A stretch of 64,000 nt of DNA. Source: Xenoacremonium recifei. Its lineage: Eukaryota > Ascomycota > Sordariomycetes > Hypocreales > Nectriaceae. Both the position numbers and the translations under genes were made by a program. Under the pieces are notes generated by a model. That model was not told where the DNA came from. It searched no databases and saw nothing but the letters and a program-made list of their open reading frames with translations. Shown in pieces: positions 1 to 13,524 of this stretch (the stretch's first letter is position 1; each line of letters starts with the position of its first letter). The stretch spans positions 124,001 through 188,000 of the forward strand of contig WOFQ01000060.1 of assembly GCA_012184525.1 (NCBI GenBank), given 5' to 3'.

Positions 1-1254
1 CCAGAGCCCGGCTGTGGCTTGATCGCGGGCTAGAGGCGTGGGATGTTGCTGCATCTCGCCCTCCAGGCCCCGACCACGAGACCGCCCGGCCGTGGGATTC
101 GTGTCGTCTTGCGTTGGGCATTTCTCCCCATTGGGCTGCTTAGGGGACCAATTCGTCGCGAGCGCAACACAAGCAAGTCTATTGATTCGTCCGCGTCTGT
201 GTGTGTGTGCGTCCGTGAGTGCATATATACATACATACATGCATATATAGAGAGATCCCTCAAAAAACCCCCTAACGCGCTGTGCTCCGTCCGTATGCTA
301 TGCATCATTCCTCCGCAGCTCGGTACCGAGGTAGGAAAGCAAAGCGTCATCAATCAATCAAGCAAGCCAGCCAGCAAGTCTATCCTCATCCATATGTGCA
401 GTTTATACTCCGCGCTGTCTCCCAATTTCACTTGTCCTCCAGTAATGCGTGCGTGTGTTCGTGTTGTGCGTGAGTCCCTGGCCGGTCAAAAGCCCCATGG
501 CTAACGCCTCATAGTCTCTTGTCAATCGTCTGGTCGGGTATAACGTCTCATTTCGATGCCCTTGTCCTAGGGCAGTAAAAGGTGTGTAAGGTAATGAATA
601 GAATAGAATGAAAAAAAAGTCCCCTCGCTTCTCGTAGTTCTTGCTTGGTCTTGGTCTTCTTCTTCTTGTCTCATCCTTCGCAAGCTCGGGACCCCGGACA
701 ACTTTTTTTGATGGTGAAAGTGGTAACGTAATGTGAAACGGTAGTAAAAAAAAATGCATGGCTTTCTTTTCGTCCAAAACATGGCCCCCCAAAACACCGA
801 TAAAATCCCCATCCATTTGCCGCCCAATCAAACTGTTCATTCATGCCTCCCCGGAAATCCCCAGAAAGTCCAGAAGACATCGACAAGTGCAGAGAATCGA
901 TGTCTAATCCTAGGGAAGGGGAAAGATCGTCGTCATCAAAAGCGTAACTGTGTCGAGCCCGAGGGCGTCTCTCGTCCTCAGGGACCACCCATACTGGCTA
1001 TCCCATGACTCGAGAAAAACATATAGTTGTAAAACGTGAGTATAAGCGAGCGATGCTCATCATGAGTTTGTATCCTCTTGCAGAAAAACATATAATTTTT
1101 TTTGCCATTGCGCGCAGGCAAAGATGAACATGTCATGCTCCATGACATCCCCGTGGTATTTCCTAGCGCCTGTTGTAGTTATTGTTGCTCGTCCAAATCA
1201 TTTCATATCCGTGGGTATTGCGTTGCGCCAGACATTCGTAGCGTCCCCATTCGT
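1..1254. other. No gene seen; downstream flank of the copper-fist gene
   Basis: No reading frame here has convincing codon bias or a recognisable domain. The right-hand part is probably the 3' UTR of the minus-strand copper-fist gene, whose stop lies at 1255. The left part holds a short TG run near 196-210 followed by a CATA/AT-type simple repeat at about 222-250. Several A/T runs of 7-10 bases occur at 600-760 and near 1095. The window edge cuts whatever lies to the left. Confidence 0.5.
196..250. repeat. TG and CATA simple repeats
   Basis: A perfect TG run is followed within 15 bases by repeated CATA/TATA units. This is a simple-sequence repeat with no coding role visible. Confidence 0.7.
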
Positions 1255-2852
1255 TCACATCTCCCACATGTTGGCCATGGCTGCCGGACCAAGGGGGTCG
1301 GGGCTCTCGTCCACGGCAGTGGTGATGCCCTCGTTGTAGTTGGGCATCCAGAAAGCAGGGTCGTCCTCGACCATTGAGAGGCCGTGGCTCTCAATTGGGC
1401 CGTTGTCGGCGCCCTTATAGAAGCTGTCGTAGTCGATGCTGGTCAGGTCGGCCGTCGAGTTGGCCATCATGCTGTTCTGGCGAAGAAACGTGCCGCTGCC
1501 GAAGCCATCGAGGTCGCCATCGCCTCCGGGGATGAAGTCTTCGACTTCAGACACCTCACCTGAGGTGGAGGTGGTGTTAGCGAGGCGGGGAAGCTGCTCT
1601 GAGCCACTGCCAAAGTCAAAGAGACCATTGAAGCTCTGCGCGCCGGCTTGGCTGTAGCTAGAAGGCGTGAACTCGCCCGTCTTCATTTCAGACAGGTCAT
1701 AATGGCTCCAATCAACAGAAGCGGTGCTGAGCCCGGCGCTGTACATGGGGCCATCCGTTTCTGAGTTGAAGCCGGAACCGAAGAGGTCAAATGTGCTGTT
1801 GGCCATATAAGAAGGGTACTCGATGCTGGAGAGATCGAGAGGAGGCAGGTTGCCGTTCAGAGCCTGAAAGCCGGGGGCACTGCCCATGAGAGGCGAGGCC
1901 GTCTCAGACTTGACGCGGCGCTGTTCGCGAGTCGTAGCTGCTCTTGACCTGCCCGAGGCTTCTCTGGAGCCCTTCTGCATCAGCTCGGCTGCCGTGCTGA
2001 GGCTGCTGGTGCTGTGCGCCGAGTTGACGCGGTTCAGCGTGTAGGGGCCGCACTTCTGTGAGACGCGGTTGTGCTTCTGGACGGGCTTGTGGTGGCCGTT
2101 CTGGTCAAAAGTGAGAACGCCGTCTGAATGCACCGTGTTGGCCCGACGCCGGCGGGCATTGGGCTTCGCGCGGCTGGCCGTGCTGGTGGTGTGAGACTCG
2201 CCTTCCGAGTCGGACTCGGGAACCGTGTCCAGGGCGGGCTCCTTCTTGTGGGAGCATGAGCATCGGCCGCCATGGTTGCAGCAGCACGTCTCTGTATGGG
2301 GAGAAGAGGGCGTGTCAGAACCCGCCACGTCAAAGGGGCCTACTTCGAGGCTGGGGTTGGGGGGAAAGAGGTTAGGTAGAGCTCACCCGTGTGTCCCTCG
2401 ACAGTCGGCTGCAAGTGTGCGCACTTGCTGGTCTTCTCTCCGCAATCGCACTTGACATGGGCAGATCGCGACTTGCGCATGGCGCGGCAGTGGGCGCATT
2501 GGGATACTGGTCGACCCTTCTTGTTGATGTGCTGGAGGGGACGATCTGCGGAGAAGCGCCGTGTTAGCTGTGCTGTTTCTACCCAGGAGCTGAACAGCAT
2601 CGAACGCTGTATCGCGGTGTTTTGGCGGCATTGCCCAATGCCCGCGTCATCGCCATGGCCAGCAGTTGTAGACGATTCCCCTCGTCAACGCAGGGAGACC
2701 CCGCGGCTGAAGACTGGCGAGGCGCTGGGCCGGGCTCTGTGTAATCTCGCCAGGGACGGCGAACGACGTCACTTACCAGCGTGTTGGCAGTTGCTCACAC
2801 GATGCCCGCGAACGCAGGCCTCGCAGGCGTACTTCTCGCCGTCGATTATCAT
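1255..2852 (-). CDS. Copper-fist transcription factor, AceA/CUF1 type
   Basis: Three exons (2852-2777, 2545-2387, 2291-1255) give 423 residues; both junctions are GT-AG and keep frame. The N-terminus is a complete copper-fist domain: C10, C13, C22 and H24 form the CX2CX8CXH zinc site, and KKGRP at 34-38 is the minor-groove (K/R)GRP motif. Further Cys pairs (CAHC, CDCGE) and a CCC...CSC cluster follow within the first 95 residues and are candidates for binding a Cu(I) cluster. The rest is Ser/Thr-rich with a basic patch and an acidic tail. In this family copper occupancy controls DNA binding at copper-homeostasis genes. The HINKKGRPVSQC stretch resembles the copper-detoxification AceA/CUF1 branch more than the uptake regulators (MacA/GRISEA), so I favour that branch without proof. 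The ATG at 2852 is chosen because families of this type begin at the zinc motif. Confidence 0.9.
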
Positions 2853-5792
2853 TTTGGCTGGGGGAATAGAGTTTTGGAGGATGTAGAAGTCAAGGTTGCG
2901 GGTGTTGGGAAGAGGCTCGGAGCTGTCCGAATAAGTAAGTCTGAGAGCAAGAGCGCGAAGCAGGTGCCGTGGCTCTGTCTCAGAAATTGGGGAAATCGAC
3001 AATCGTCGGCGGGAGGACCAGGGTCAGGGTGCTGCTGGAGGGGGTTCCGTTGCCCAAGGTCTCAAGGGGGCGAAGAGGCGAGGGCAGGGCCTGTTGGTTG
3101 GTCCGTCGCAGTGTCAGCGTGGGTGACAGTGACAGTGACCGGGACAGGACAGGACAGCAGCGAGACAGTGTCTGTCAGTGAGGTGACCTCGCGCTAAAGA
3201 AGCAACGTGGGCTCGCGGGAATCGGGAATCGAAAGCGGAAACGTGGGACGACGACCGAGAGCGCGCCGAGCGTCTACAAGCACATTGTCTTATGTCTTGT
3301 GTGTGATGTATGCCTGAGGGGTTGAGGTCTCGTGGAGAGATGTCTCTGGGGAACGGGAGACGACGGGCTTGGGGGACGGAGAAGCAAAGCAATAATAAAA
3401 CTTTTCGAGGACAAGTTTGGCCCGGAAAGCCAATTGCTCGAGAAAGCGAGGAAGAGCAGCGCGAAGCGGCAGAGTGAGGGAGTGAGTGGAGATGCACCGG
3501 CGGCGGGTGGAGTTGTTTTTCTGGGTAAAGTAGGAGGATTGACGGATGGAGGGGGGGGGCTATTTTTCGGCCGCTGGGCGTTGGCCGCTGCAAGAATGGA
3601 AAAAAAAAAGGACGAGGTCGGCGGCAGGACCGGGCCTTCTCGTATGCAGATGGACAAGCGGGTTTGGCGCTTCAACTTCGGGGGTGACTGGATCAAGGCC
3701 AACTGCACGCAGCAAGAGGCAGACTTGTGTCGTCAACAAGCAAGGGCTCGTTCCCTTTATTATGGGGGTCTGGAGGTCGGCCCGGAGGGTCGGGAAGGGG
3801 AAACGCAGGGAATTCGGCGTCTTCGCGGTTGGCGATGATATCCAATGTCGGCGTGCGGGCCCAGGCGTTGACGGAGCTGTTAGTCGGCGGTTTCGCTCGA
3901 TCTCGTTGTCTGCCTCACAAGCAGGACACTCGAGGGCCTGTGTGATGGACGAGCAGCGACAACGGAGGCACACGAGGAAAAAAAACGAAGAAAAATTCGA
4001 CCGCCTCTCGCGACAGCACCGAAACACGGGCAGCTGGATGCTCTTTTTAATCTCGATGGCCAGATGACGGCGTTGGGTCCGGCGAGGCGAGTGGGAGTCT
4101 TCTGCAGCGCCCTTTGGGGGGACCTTGAGCAGCAGCACGTCCACACTCCGACCACAGTCCTGTTGCCCACCTACCCAGGCCCCCGGCCCCCCAGGCCCGT
4201 AGCCCAGAATGGTAAGGTGAGGCGTGGAGGCGCGGACACGGGCACGATCGAGTTACTCGGCTGTACAGTGTGTGGGACGATGGCGCGAGCTGGGCCAAGG
4301 GCCTAGGTTGACGCTCACGACTGGTCCTTGGGCGACGGGTGGGATCGCGACCCCAAGCAGCATAGCGGCTTGCAGGGTTCGGTCGGACCTCTGAAGGAAA
4401 TCTTCGGGGGTGGGCGAGGCTAGCACGGAGGAGGCCAGGGAGCGGCTAGTCAGCAACAGCAGCAGCAGCAGCAGGGTGGTGGTGTGCATGCTACCTACGT
4501 AGTGCAGATGGATAGTCTCCATGCGATGCCAGCGCCGCTGTCCGCCGTCGACACGCAGTACAGTACTCCGGGGCAGTCGATGAACGATGCTGCTGGTGAA
4601 AGGGGTCGCCGTCCACAATGAAGGAAAAGGAGAATGATTCTGGCAACTGTTCATTATGGTGGTGTGGATGTGGTCTCCTTCTTTCCTGGTCTTGCCGTGC
4701 CATTCGACGGGGAAGGAACAGCACAGCAGCACATCACTTACATGCCTGATGCACAGCACTGCATCGCACGGACACGGACGCCCCAACCCGACCTAAGCTG
4801 CATCGCGGCACGGGTACAACACCATCGGCAGGAATCACGCCTGTGCAAAAGGTACTACCGGCTGGGCGCTTCTGCCCACCATCACTCTCGTCCCATCATG
4901 GTAAGGACTGGCTGCCAGCGAAGACGGATCTCACAGGAGAAGAAAAATCACGACGAAAAGGGGGGTTCACAAGCAGCCCGAGTCCCTCCATGTCCTCGGT
5001 TATGATCTGGCATGGCACAAATCTCCATGCTCGCCAACGTCGTATTCCTCCTATTTCCCATGCGCGCAGGTGTCTTCCATCTCGCCCGTCTTTGGCAGGC
5101 AGGCCCGTGATGTTGGTCCAAGTTGCGCCCACTGGAGGCTGTCCTGCCTGTGAGAGGCCCTGTCGGTACCGAGCCAGGACCCTGCAAATAGCTGAGCAGC
5201 CATTGAGTCTGCCCTGTCGGCTGGAGCCTGCCCGCCAGCCGACCATCATTCTTACAACCCTTGCCCTGGCCTGGCGATGAGCCCTCCTCCACTGAAGCTC
5301 CGTCCGGCGAGTGTCTCTCTCTGGAGCTCCCACTTACAGGGGCTCCGTGTCCACGCAGAGACATACCGTGCCGCGCTGGGAGACCCCCGCCGTAGCCGGC
5401 CTCGGCTGCAGCTCAGAGACCTGGGTCTCAGGTACTGCCGCGTGCAGTTTAAACGCCAAGAAGTACCTGACATCACCGTATTGCAGCATCGCGCCCTAGC
5501 GGCCGTTGGCGGCGTGTGAGCTGGACGGCCTGGAATGGGGACGGACGGCACAGGGCGTGACAGCCAGGGCAGAAGGGAAAAGAAAAAAAATTCTGAGGAC
5601 ACCGTCTCAAACCCAAAACTCTGCCGCCGCCGTCAACGGAGAGTCTAAAAACGGCAGCGTCCAATGCGAGGCCGGTGCCTGACTCTGACGTTGTCTTGAT
5701 TAGCCGCCATCGGTATGAACAGAAATGGGAAGTCCACGCTCAGCGCGGCCCCAATTGCCTGATGGTCATGACGACAACTCGAGCTCCATCAC

Positions 5793-5816
5793 GGGGCAGG
5801 GCAGGGCAGGGCAGGG
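5793..5816. repeat. (GGGCA)n microsatellite
   Basis: About four to five consecutive GGGCA pentamers inside the gene desert. No coding function seen. Confidence 0.75.
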
Positions 5817-8800
5817 TATGGGATCAGGGCTGCAGGTCGAGAACCTCACTGCCCGCTCGCTCGCAATCGTCTTATTACAGCGCCCAGGAACTGGAGGCGT
5901 GGTCCGCGGGGAACATGCAATATCCATGTTTCCAATAGAATTGATTGATTCCCTGGCAAGCAGGAGCAGTATCCGTAGATTCCACTTTCATGCCTCCTAC
6001 CTCCTGCCTTTGCTTTTTTGCTTCCACACGTAGCGGAAAGAATTGGCAGCTGCCCCTTCCATCCCGCGATGGACTCCGTATTCCCACTCGCGCTCTTGCC
6101 CGGACCCCGTCTTGAGATCGGCCGCTCCTTCCTGTTCACGGGAGTATCGTGGCGCCTCTGATGCTTCCTCAGGCATCTCTGACTCCTTCTGATCCTCCGT
6201 CACCGGCACATCTACTCTGTACGGACGACACTTGGACACACTGCGACTCAGCCATCATCATCGTTGTTCATCCTTCACGATCTGTGGAGCTGCTCAGCCC
6301 AGGGCGCTTACTCCTACCGCTAATAATCCTCAGGCGGCCGGCTGTCCAGCTCTACTTCTACGCCTAACACTGCTGTGCCTCCTCCCTGTCAATCGTGAGC
6401 TGGCCGCTGAGCGTCTGGACTCTCACCCTGGCTCAAGCCATGACCGCCACGAAACTAGCCTCGATGGTCTGGGTTCAGAGATGTTGGCGAGGCTCCGGAA
6501 TTGATTGGCTCACATTTGGCTGCTGCATGGTGCGGCAACTCTCCTGCAAGGTTCATCACGGCCGCCGCCGTCGCGTCTAAGACACTGATCGGAGGAGCCC
6601 TTTCGCCTTGCTTTTTTTTTCGCTTGGCTCTCTTCTTCATCGAACTTTGCTTTTTGTCCGGCAGGTACATCTGATTCGCAGCGGCTGTCCACTCGAAGAT
6701 ACCCACATCAGCCGTAACCCACGGATGGCGGCGGCAAACGGGACAGATATCGTCATGCTGGCCCCGGACCCCGGTCGCCGCTGTCCACGCGACTCGTCCT
6801 TCGGAAGCCCAGTTTAGAAGCGAAGCCTCCCGTAGCCATCCCGGCTCCGCGCACCTCTCCAACGCCTCAGGCCCGGTCCGTACTCAAGGACCCAGAATCG
6901 GAGTCGCGACGGGCAGGCCAACGGAGGATATGATATGAGAGATGCAGATCTGATCCCCCCTGGTGGCCGGCAGCATCGGGACAACCGGACATCCAACTCA
7001 GCACCGGATGGCGTTATTCCTGCGTGCCTTACAAGTTCATTCTTTGGTACTCCATCCATACGAAGCTTGAACACAGAGCTGAGAACCAACCTGACCGCCG
7101 ATCCAGGGGCTTCACTAGGCCAGCGTCGAACAGTCTTGGCTGATGAGGTGCGTTGCCGGCTTAGCCAGCGATTGTGGATGACACATGTTGATGGATCATG
7201 GCTCTGATTACGGGGTATGACAGATTACTATCGACGTTTCTCTGGAGCCGTTTATTAGAGGCTTCCAATTTTACAATACGCCTTGCCGGACCCGTTCACC
7301 GTTCTTTACAGGTCGTTGGCTCGCTTCAGCTGGGCGGGCCTTCGTCTCTGCTAATCACGGCGAATTGGTACATGCGTGCATGGCTCATGTCTCAATTAAC
7401 AAGTTCGCCGGGCAGATGCGTTACGACGGTGGTGGCCCTGCAGACCCTGCAATTCTCCGTTGCGCGCCCGAGTTGGCTGAGGATAGCCTGCATTTGACCA
7501 AAGTATCTCCTGCACGCTCACGTTCAGCCCGGCAAAAGGTGAGACACATGAGACATCCATTCATCCATGCGCCGAAAGGCCGGCCTCGGGACCATTTTCA
7601 CTGGTCAATTGCCAGCCGACGGGTTCCAAGGCAAGCAGGAATGGTCCCCTCGAGAACAGTCTCGTCTCGTGTCCTTCTGATCCGGAGAATGGATCAAGGA
7701 CCATCATCTCCAGCTTGCACGGCCTAGACAACGCGAGGACCCGTCTCCGCCCGGAGTGCATGCCGCGCCATACTCAATGCATCGCGATACGTATGTACCA
7801 GCGTCGCAGTCTCTGACCCGGCTACCGTTGCCTGCCCGCGAGCAACCAGACCCAAAGACCGATGCAACTGTACCCCGTACCTGACATCCGGATTGTCGCA
7901 TCTTTTTGAGGAAAGGCGCTTCCAATATCACCAATATCACGATGTCAGCGCGGGACCAAACGGAACGACGCGGGCGAGCGGCAGTCAGATCGTCCACGGT
8001 GATGACCTCCAAGATGTAACGAACCGATCCGCAAGGCGTTCTTCATGCTGTTCGACTTCTGTATGTCGGGCTTTGACGGCGGGCAAATAACAGGGCAACC
8101 TTGTCTCCATGCCGCAGAGTTGACAGCCCTGTCGCCTGTCGCCCGGACCCCTCATCGAGATGTGCCTGTGATGGCCTATTCAGGCCCGGCCAAAGGGTCG
8201 CAAGCCACCACCACCTTGGCCTGGGGTGTCACACAATCGCTGACTACCCCGATCTTTGCCGCTGGCGCGTCTCTGCTCTGTTTCCGATGAAACTGCTATT
8301 TGCACGCGGTCTGTTTTTCATGGTCACAGTCTCTGTCTGAAACAGTTGTCGAAGGAAAGAAGGGATTGTCCTTTTGCTAGTCCTAGTCGACTCCATCTGG
8401 GATTGCTTCCCACAGTGAGCTATGGGCGGCTGACATTAGTCTCTAAGTTGACCTTCGAGGAGCCAGATGACGGCATCAGCCCGCTTAAAGCTGCTACTGC
8501 GAGCGAGTCTCATCGCCATCGGCCAGGTCAGTGGGGGACAAATCCCAAGTCACTCCACCATGACCCAGTCGTTCGTGCGAATTACACGATGCGGCGAGGT
8601 CTCCGCCCACGCCTCTAACGATTTAGCAGGCACAGAAACCCCATTCCCGAGAGCCTTCAGGAAGCGGCACGGGACCCTGATCGGAGGAGGTCAGCAATGG
8701 CAAAGGAAGGCACTCGGTAGCCGCCATTGGCGATATTGCCAGACCGCCTCAAGACGCAGCACTTTGATATTGGAATGTGTCTCCGTCCTATGCACCCCAG

Positions 8801-11800
8801 CGTGGGGTGGCATATCGGCTCCCGGAACGTATCGAGACGAGGTTATGCCGTGCCACCGACGAGCCGCGCAGGTACATGCCTGCAGTTGCAAATTCAGGGC
8901 CCTCGATTGCCTCGCAGGGTCGTCAGGGTCCCCGAGTGCCATGATCGCCGTCTATCCAATCCCACCGGCTCTTGCTAGGGCCACGCAGGGTCCGTCCTAT
9001 TACACATGATTGCAAACACCCGCGTCTCATCGTGTGTCGGATATCGTGAAGGATATGGCCTTTCCAGAGCAGCTCCTTTGGACGACCGACAGTAGATGAG
9101 ATTCGTTCCGCCAGCCTTTTGTTGAAACTACTCTCAAATGCGACGGTTCGCCACACCGGAGAAGTGCGGCGACCACCCACACCAGCCAGGTCCGCGCTTC
9201 TCCGCTGGCATCTGCAGTCGCGATGCATTCTTGACGGCCTATCCGTTGCCGGTCCCCAGTCTCATCATGCGGCGCCACTCTGCTGATTCTTTCACGATGT
9301 ATGGAGTAGACGTCCGGGGCATGGACCATGTGGAATGCTGGGGAAAGGTCCAGAGCTGCCGGTGAAGCTCATGATGTGCCGGTTTTCATGGCCGGCGCTG
9401 CAACAATACACCACCATCCACTGTGCAACGAGGATCGGTGCTTCAGCCCCTCCTTCAACATGAAGAAACTGCCCAACAAGCCCCCAACAAACAGCCTCTT
9501 GCCTCTCCTGCTAAACAATCACTGCAGCTCGTGAGGGCAGTGGTCAAGTCGGCTAGGCTGAGGTCGGGGAGTTTCGGTCGCGATGATGCGTTCGTGCCAC
9601 TGGACAAGCGGATATGAGCGAGGTGTGTGTCGTCGGCAACGCGCATCTGAGCCACCCATTCCGCCCTCATCTTCAACGCATGCTGTTGGGTCTCTGTCCT
9701 GCACAACAGCAAACCTGGGGTCCGTCCGGACCGGTTGCATTTCGCACTGTCTTGCAAGTCACTCGAAAATGGACCGGAAAAGCTGCTTTCTAGTTAAACT
9801 TGCCAGTCCACCCTCCCGCATGCTCGCGTCCGATGTTGATTGGTCGTCGAGCCGGCCCAGGATGCTGTCCAGGGTCTGCCCCAAACAGGATTTCCATTCC
9901 CCCTCGGTTCCATCAGCTTTTCTAGAAGCCTGCGCCCCTGCATCCTGGGGGAGCTTGGGCCAGCCGTGGCTCTGAGCTGCTATTATTGGTCATGGAATGC
10001 CCGGTGGTCTCTCCCAGGTTGCTTTGAGAGTCGAAGGCGAAGACGGTGAGGTTGGCGTGAGCATCTGTAGTGCTCGGCCATTTCAGTCATCTCCATCCAA
10101 CAGAGGGAAGCACTTTGATGGATTCGTCTCCACGCAACCTGGTCGACGTCGCCCCCATTCTGTGGCTTGCCCAGTCGCTGGGGAGATGGAGGATGGGATG
10201 GCAAGGAGGGAGGGGTAGGGGTTGGTGAGGGTGTGAGGTGTCGCTCATCGCCCGGACCTGCAGATCATACGCCTCCAGCATCAATGGGGCATCGTCCAGA
10301 CACAGACAGGAACTTCAGACGCGGCTCTGATTGTGCTGTGGTTCGTCGTCATTGTGTGTTAGTGTGCCTTACCCGTTGCATCCACCGAGAGCTTACTTCG
10401 GCAATTGAATACGCTGGATGACCGAGGTGAAGCAGACGTGTGCATTCCACTGTTCGTCCGGTTGCAATGGATACTCATCTGGCATTCTGCGGCTACTCTT
10501 CTTCCCAAAACACCAACGTCGTCTCAGGTCAACAGAGTGCAAGATTGGCCGTGGATAGGGAGGGAGGGCTCCGTCTTTCATTTCCACTGACGGTGAGGTC
10601 TTCACTGTGGCCACCGGCCCCGTTCCCACCTCCATTCAACTGAGCTGGCATAAAGCGGAACTGAGGACTTGTCTAGACTCCCAGTGGCAGCTCTTGCACG
10701 CGGGCTGCAGCGGGAAGCGGTTGGAAGCTTGAGCCGAAATGATGCATGCTGCACAGCACAGACGAGGCTGCCTTTGGGGTGGAGAGGCGGATGACATGAA
10801 GCCATTCCTGCGGCCGCTGCCGCTCTCTTGAGGCTCGGTATATGATGGCAACTAGCGGACACTTGGGCCCTGTTTGTTGGAGCCTTGGGAGTCTCATGTG
10901 CTCAAGTCGATGCGACAAGATGGATCGCGACGCAGCATTGCAGCATTAGCCATATGAGGCCCCGTCAACGGCGACGACACGGCTTCGAGCCCTTGCTGGC
11001 GGACAGGGCTCTTGATTGGCAACAACACTTCAGGCAGGGTGGGATGGATGGGCTACTGGAGGCGTTTGCCATTGGGGCGTCTACGATGGAGATGCCCTCT
11101 TTGCCTCTGGCTCTCACGGGTACTCTACCAGCGGCCCGCGAGCTGCAGTCCCAATGCAACCGAGCCCGCCCAGCCAGCCAGCCATTTTCGCACTTTTTTT
11201 TCGTTGGCTGGGTCCTTGAATCAAAATGGTGACCCCCACCCCCTGCTGACAAGGGCCTATCTGCAAACCAAAACTCCCGTATCTCGCTGCGAAAATTTGC
11301 ACCCTCCTACACAACACTTTGCAGAGGCACAACCGCAAAAATCTCCGTCATGGATGGCCGCCTCGCACATCGCCGCACCGCGCTGCGACGATCGCTCGAT
11401 GATGGCGGCAAGGGGCGCTGAAGCTGCTTGCGCCCTCGCTCATCATTTTGCACTTCTCTTGACTCCCAGCAGACCGCAACTGGCGGTGACCTGTGCCGTG
11501 CCCGTCCTCTTGCAGTGTCTCGGCTTCCACGATCCGGATGGCAACAGGAAGCCAGCTCTGGCTGCGAACATACAGCGCGACCAGCTCAACAAGTCGGCGA
11601 CCACAGAGGTTGACGCGGGAATCCTCGAGTGAAGAACCCGTTGTCTCTGCGCGTCATTGCAGCGTGTCGGTGAGGATACATGCTGGACACGTTGATGCCG
11701 TCGAATCCGAAAAACTATCCTGACTCCTTGCACCTCGGGAGTCACTGGAACAGGCGGCTTGATCCAGCCGTCGACCTTGCTATCGACCCAAATTTGCGGC

Positions 11801-12810
11801 ACTGGCCTTTTACTAACGCGCGTGAGAACAGCTCGTAATTTGCAGATATATTTTGCCAGCTATTACGAGAAATTCTTATTTCTTGTATATCGACATTCAC
11901 TGCTTGCTCTCCATTGGCTTGGATGTTTTCGCTCTGGCATAGAAGAACCAAGCTCGTTGCTGGGCACCCCTCTTTGAGATGTCGTCTTGACGTCCTGGAC
12001 GAGAGGGGAATCAGCTGTAGATACACTTTGATTACCACACATCTCATTCTGTCGAACATGACATGGGATGCCGCAAGATGGCCGCCCCCTCCGTGCATGA
12101 CCTGACCGACTCTTCCTCGCCCTGGACGTCCCGCGCTGACAGACATCCCGATCGTCGTTCTTTCGGGCCACCTCCGCGACGAAATTGATTATGTTGGGGC
12201 CAGCCGACGGACAGGTGTGGCAGGCAGGGTCAGCATTTCGAATTGGGCAGCCTGGAGGTGTGTCTCAGCATCCCGGAAGACCCAACAGTTACAACTGGGC
12301 CGGTCCGACAACGCAGAGAGTGGTCACCATGACGAATGGCACAAACGCGGAGAGAGACGACAGACAGACATTCGAGACAAGCCCTGGCTGGTAGGGCGAC
12401 AGGGCGAGCTGCGAGCCACGGCGTCCCCGATTGGCAGCCCAAACTGGCTGGCGTTGAGGAACGGCCTAACTGTAACGAACGACCTCCCCCGGCGACGTGA
12501 CATGGCAAGCTGGCTGGGGATGCACATTCAGTGTATATCCAGTGTTGGCCCAACACGGGCCCTTGGGGGGGAGATCGTCTAGGATTCGGCAGGATTATGT
12601 CGCTGCTAGGAGATGGATGGACGTCTCTGTCAAAGCGCCCGAGTGCGGCCGACTGACGGTTCGTGCCTCACTCTCACTCAAGCTGACACACGTTGGGGGC
12701 GTCAGCATGGCCCGTAACTTGCAGCCTCGCCGAGACGCGCCTTCGTATAGCCAGCAGACTGAGCTCTTATCCCCCCGGAGTAGACCGTGCGGATACTGTA
12801 ACATTGGATG

Positions 12811-12835
12811 CCATGCCATGCCATGCCATGCCATG
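12811..12835. repeat. (CCATG)5 microsatellite
   Basis: Five perfect CCATG pentamers in a row. CCATGG-type overlaps make the run partly self-complementary. Confidence 0.85.
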
Positions 12836-13284
12836 GATGGCTGCCAACTAACCAACCCAACCCAACGTGATATTGTGCGCCCAACACTGCTCGCGGCGAT
12901 CTGCCGAGCAGCACTTGACAATTCGCTGATTTCCGGAAGCCATGTTGCTATTCGGCGCTGCAAGTGTCTGGATCCGGTGGCACACCTTGCTGTCTGTGTC
13001 CATCCCTCGGGCGATCGAGCGAAGGACAGGACAGGCCTGGTCTGGTCTGGTCAGCCAATGTATGTAGCCCGACGTCACTGTTCCTTGCCTCTCCCCCAGG
13101 CTCCAGCATACGGAATACTCCAAACTGCATAGCCTGCTGCACTCTGTAGATAGTTGGGCAACCAGGACCAAAGAGAGGCCTTCGGTGATGCCAAATCGGG
13201 GCGGGCCGCGGGCGGATGGCGGATGATGTGCTCGTGCTCGTGCTGGGGCAGAAAGAGGGGTTGGTCAAGCCACCAATTGGGCCA

Positions 13285-13335
13285 AGCGATCCGTCCGTCC
13301 ATCCATCCATCATCATCACCCATCCAGCCAGCCAT
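13285..13335. repeat. Imperfect CATC/CAGC tetranucleotide repeat
   Basis: GTCC, CATC and CAGC tetramers alternate over about 50 bases. A related GGCT run lies at about 13470-13500. Both lie just upstream of the ketopantoate reductase start. Confidence 0.6.
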
Positions 13336-13524
13336 CCAATCTCACGCTATCACTGCCGTCCATCAGCGACGAACCGGAACTGCCGATTGTGCCTGTGAGA
13401 TACATAGATACGAGAATTGTGATTACGTACCCGAGAATAGGCTTCAGTCGTAGCAATCGTTCTAGGCCCGTAGTGGCTGGCTGGCTAGCTGGCTGGCTGA
13501 TATTCACAAGGCTGAGAGAGCATC

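Larger units (their letters stand above)
2853..13524. other. Gene desert of about 10.7 kb; no supported gene
   Basis: No frame on either strand shows a recognisable domain, good codon bias or a consistent exon-intron series. The first few hundred bases must include the 5' UTR and promoter of the copper-fist gene and the last few hundred the promoter of the ketopantoate reductase gene. Base composition looks like the rest of the window (about half GC), so it is not the AT-rich remnant expected from repeat-induced point mutation. Simple repeats occur at 5793-5816, 12811-12835 and 13285-13335. One weak candidate for a small secreted peptide (4253-4489, minus) is described under findings. Confidence 0.5.

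Noticed and set aside
6455..6862. 135-codon minus-strand frame with CPVCRRHPW and a Lys/Arg-rich run
   Set aside because: The CXXC pair is single, no partner motif follows, and the basic run comes from a T-rich tract on the other strand.
11012..11632. 206-codon plus-strand frame in the gene desert
   Set aside because: Poor codon bias, a Pro/Ala/Arg/Cys mixture typical of chance frames, and no neighbouring exon signals.
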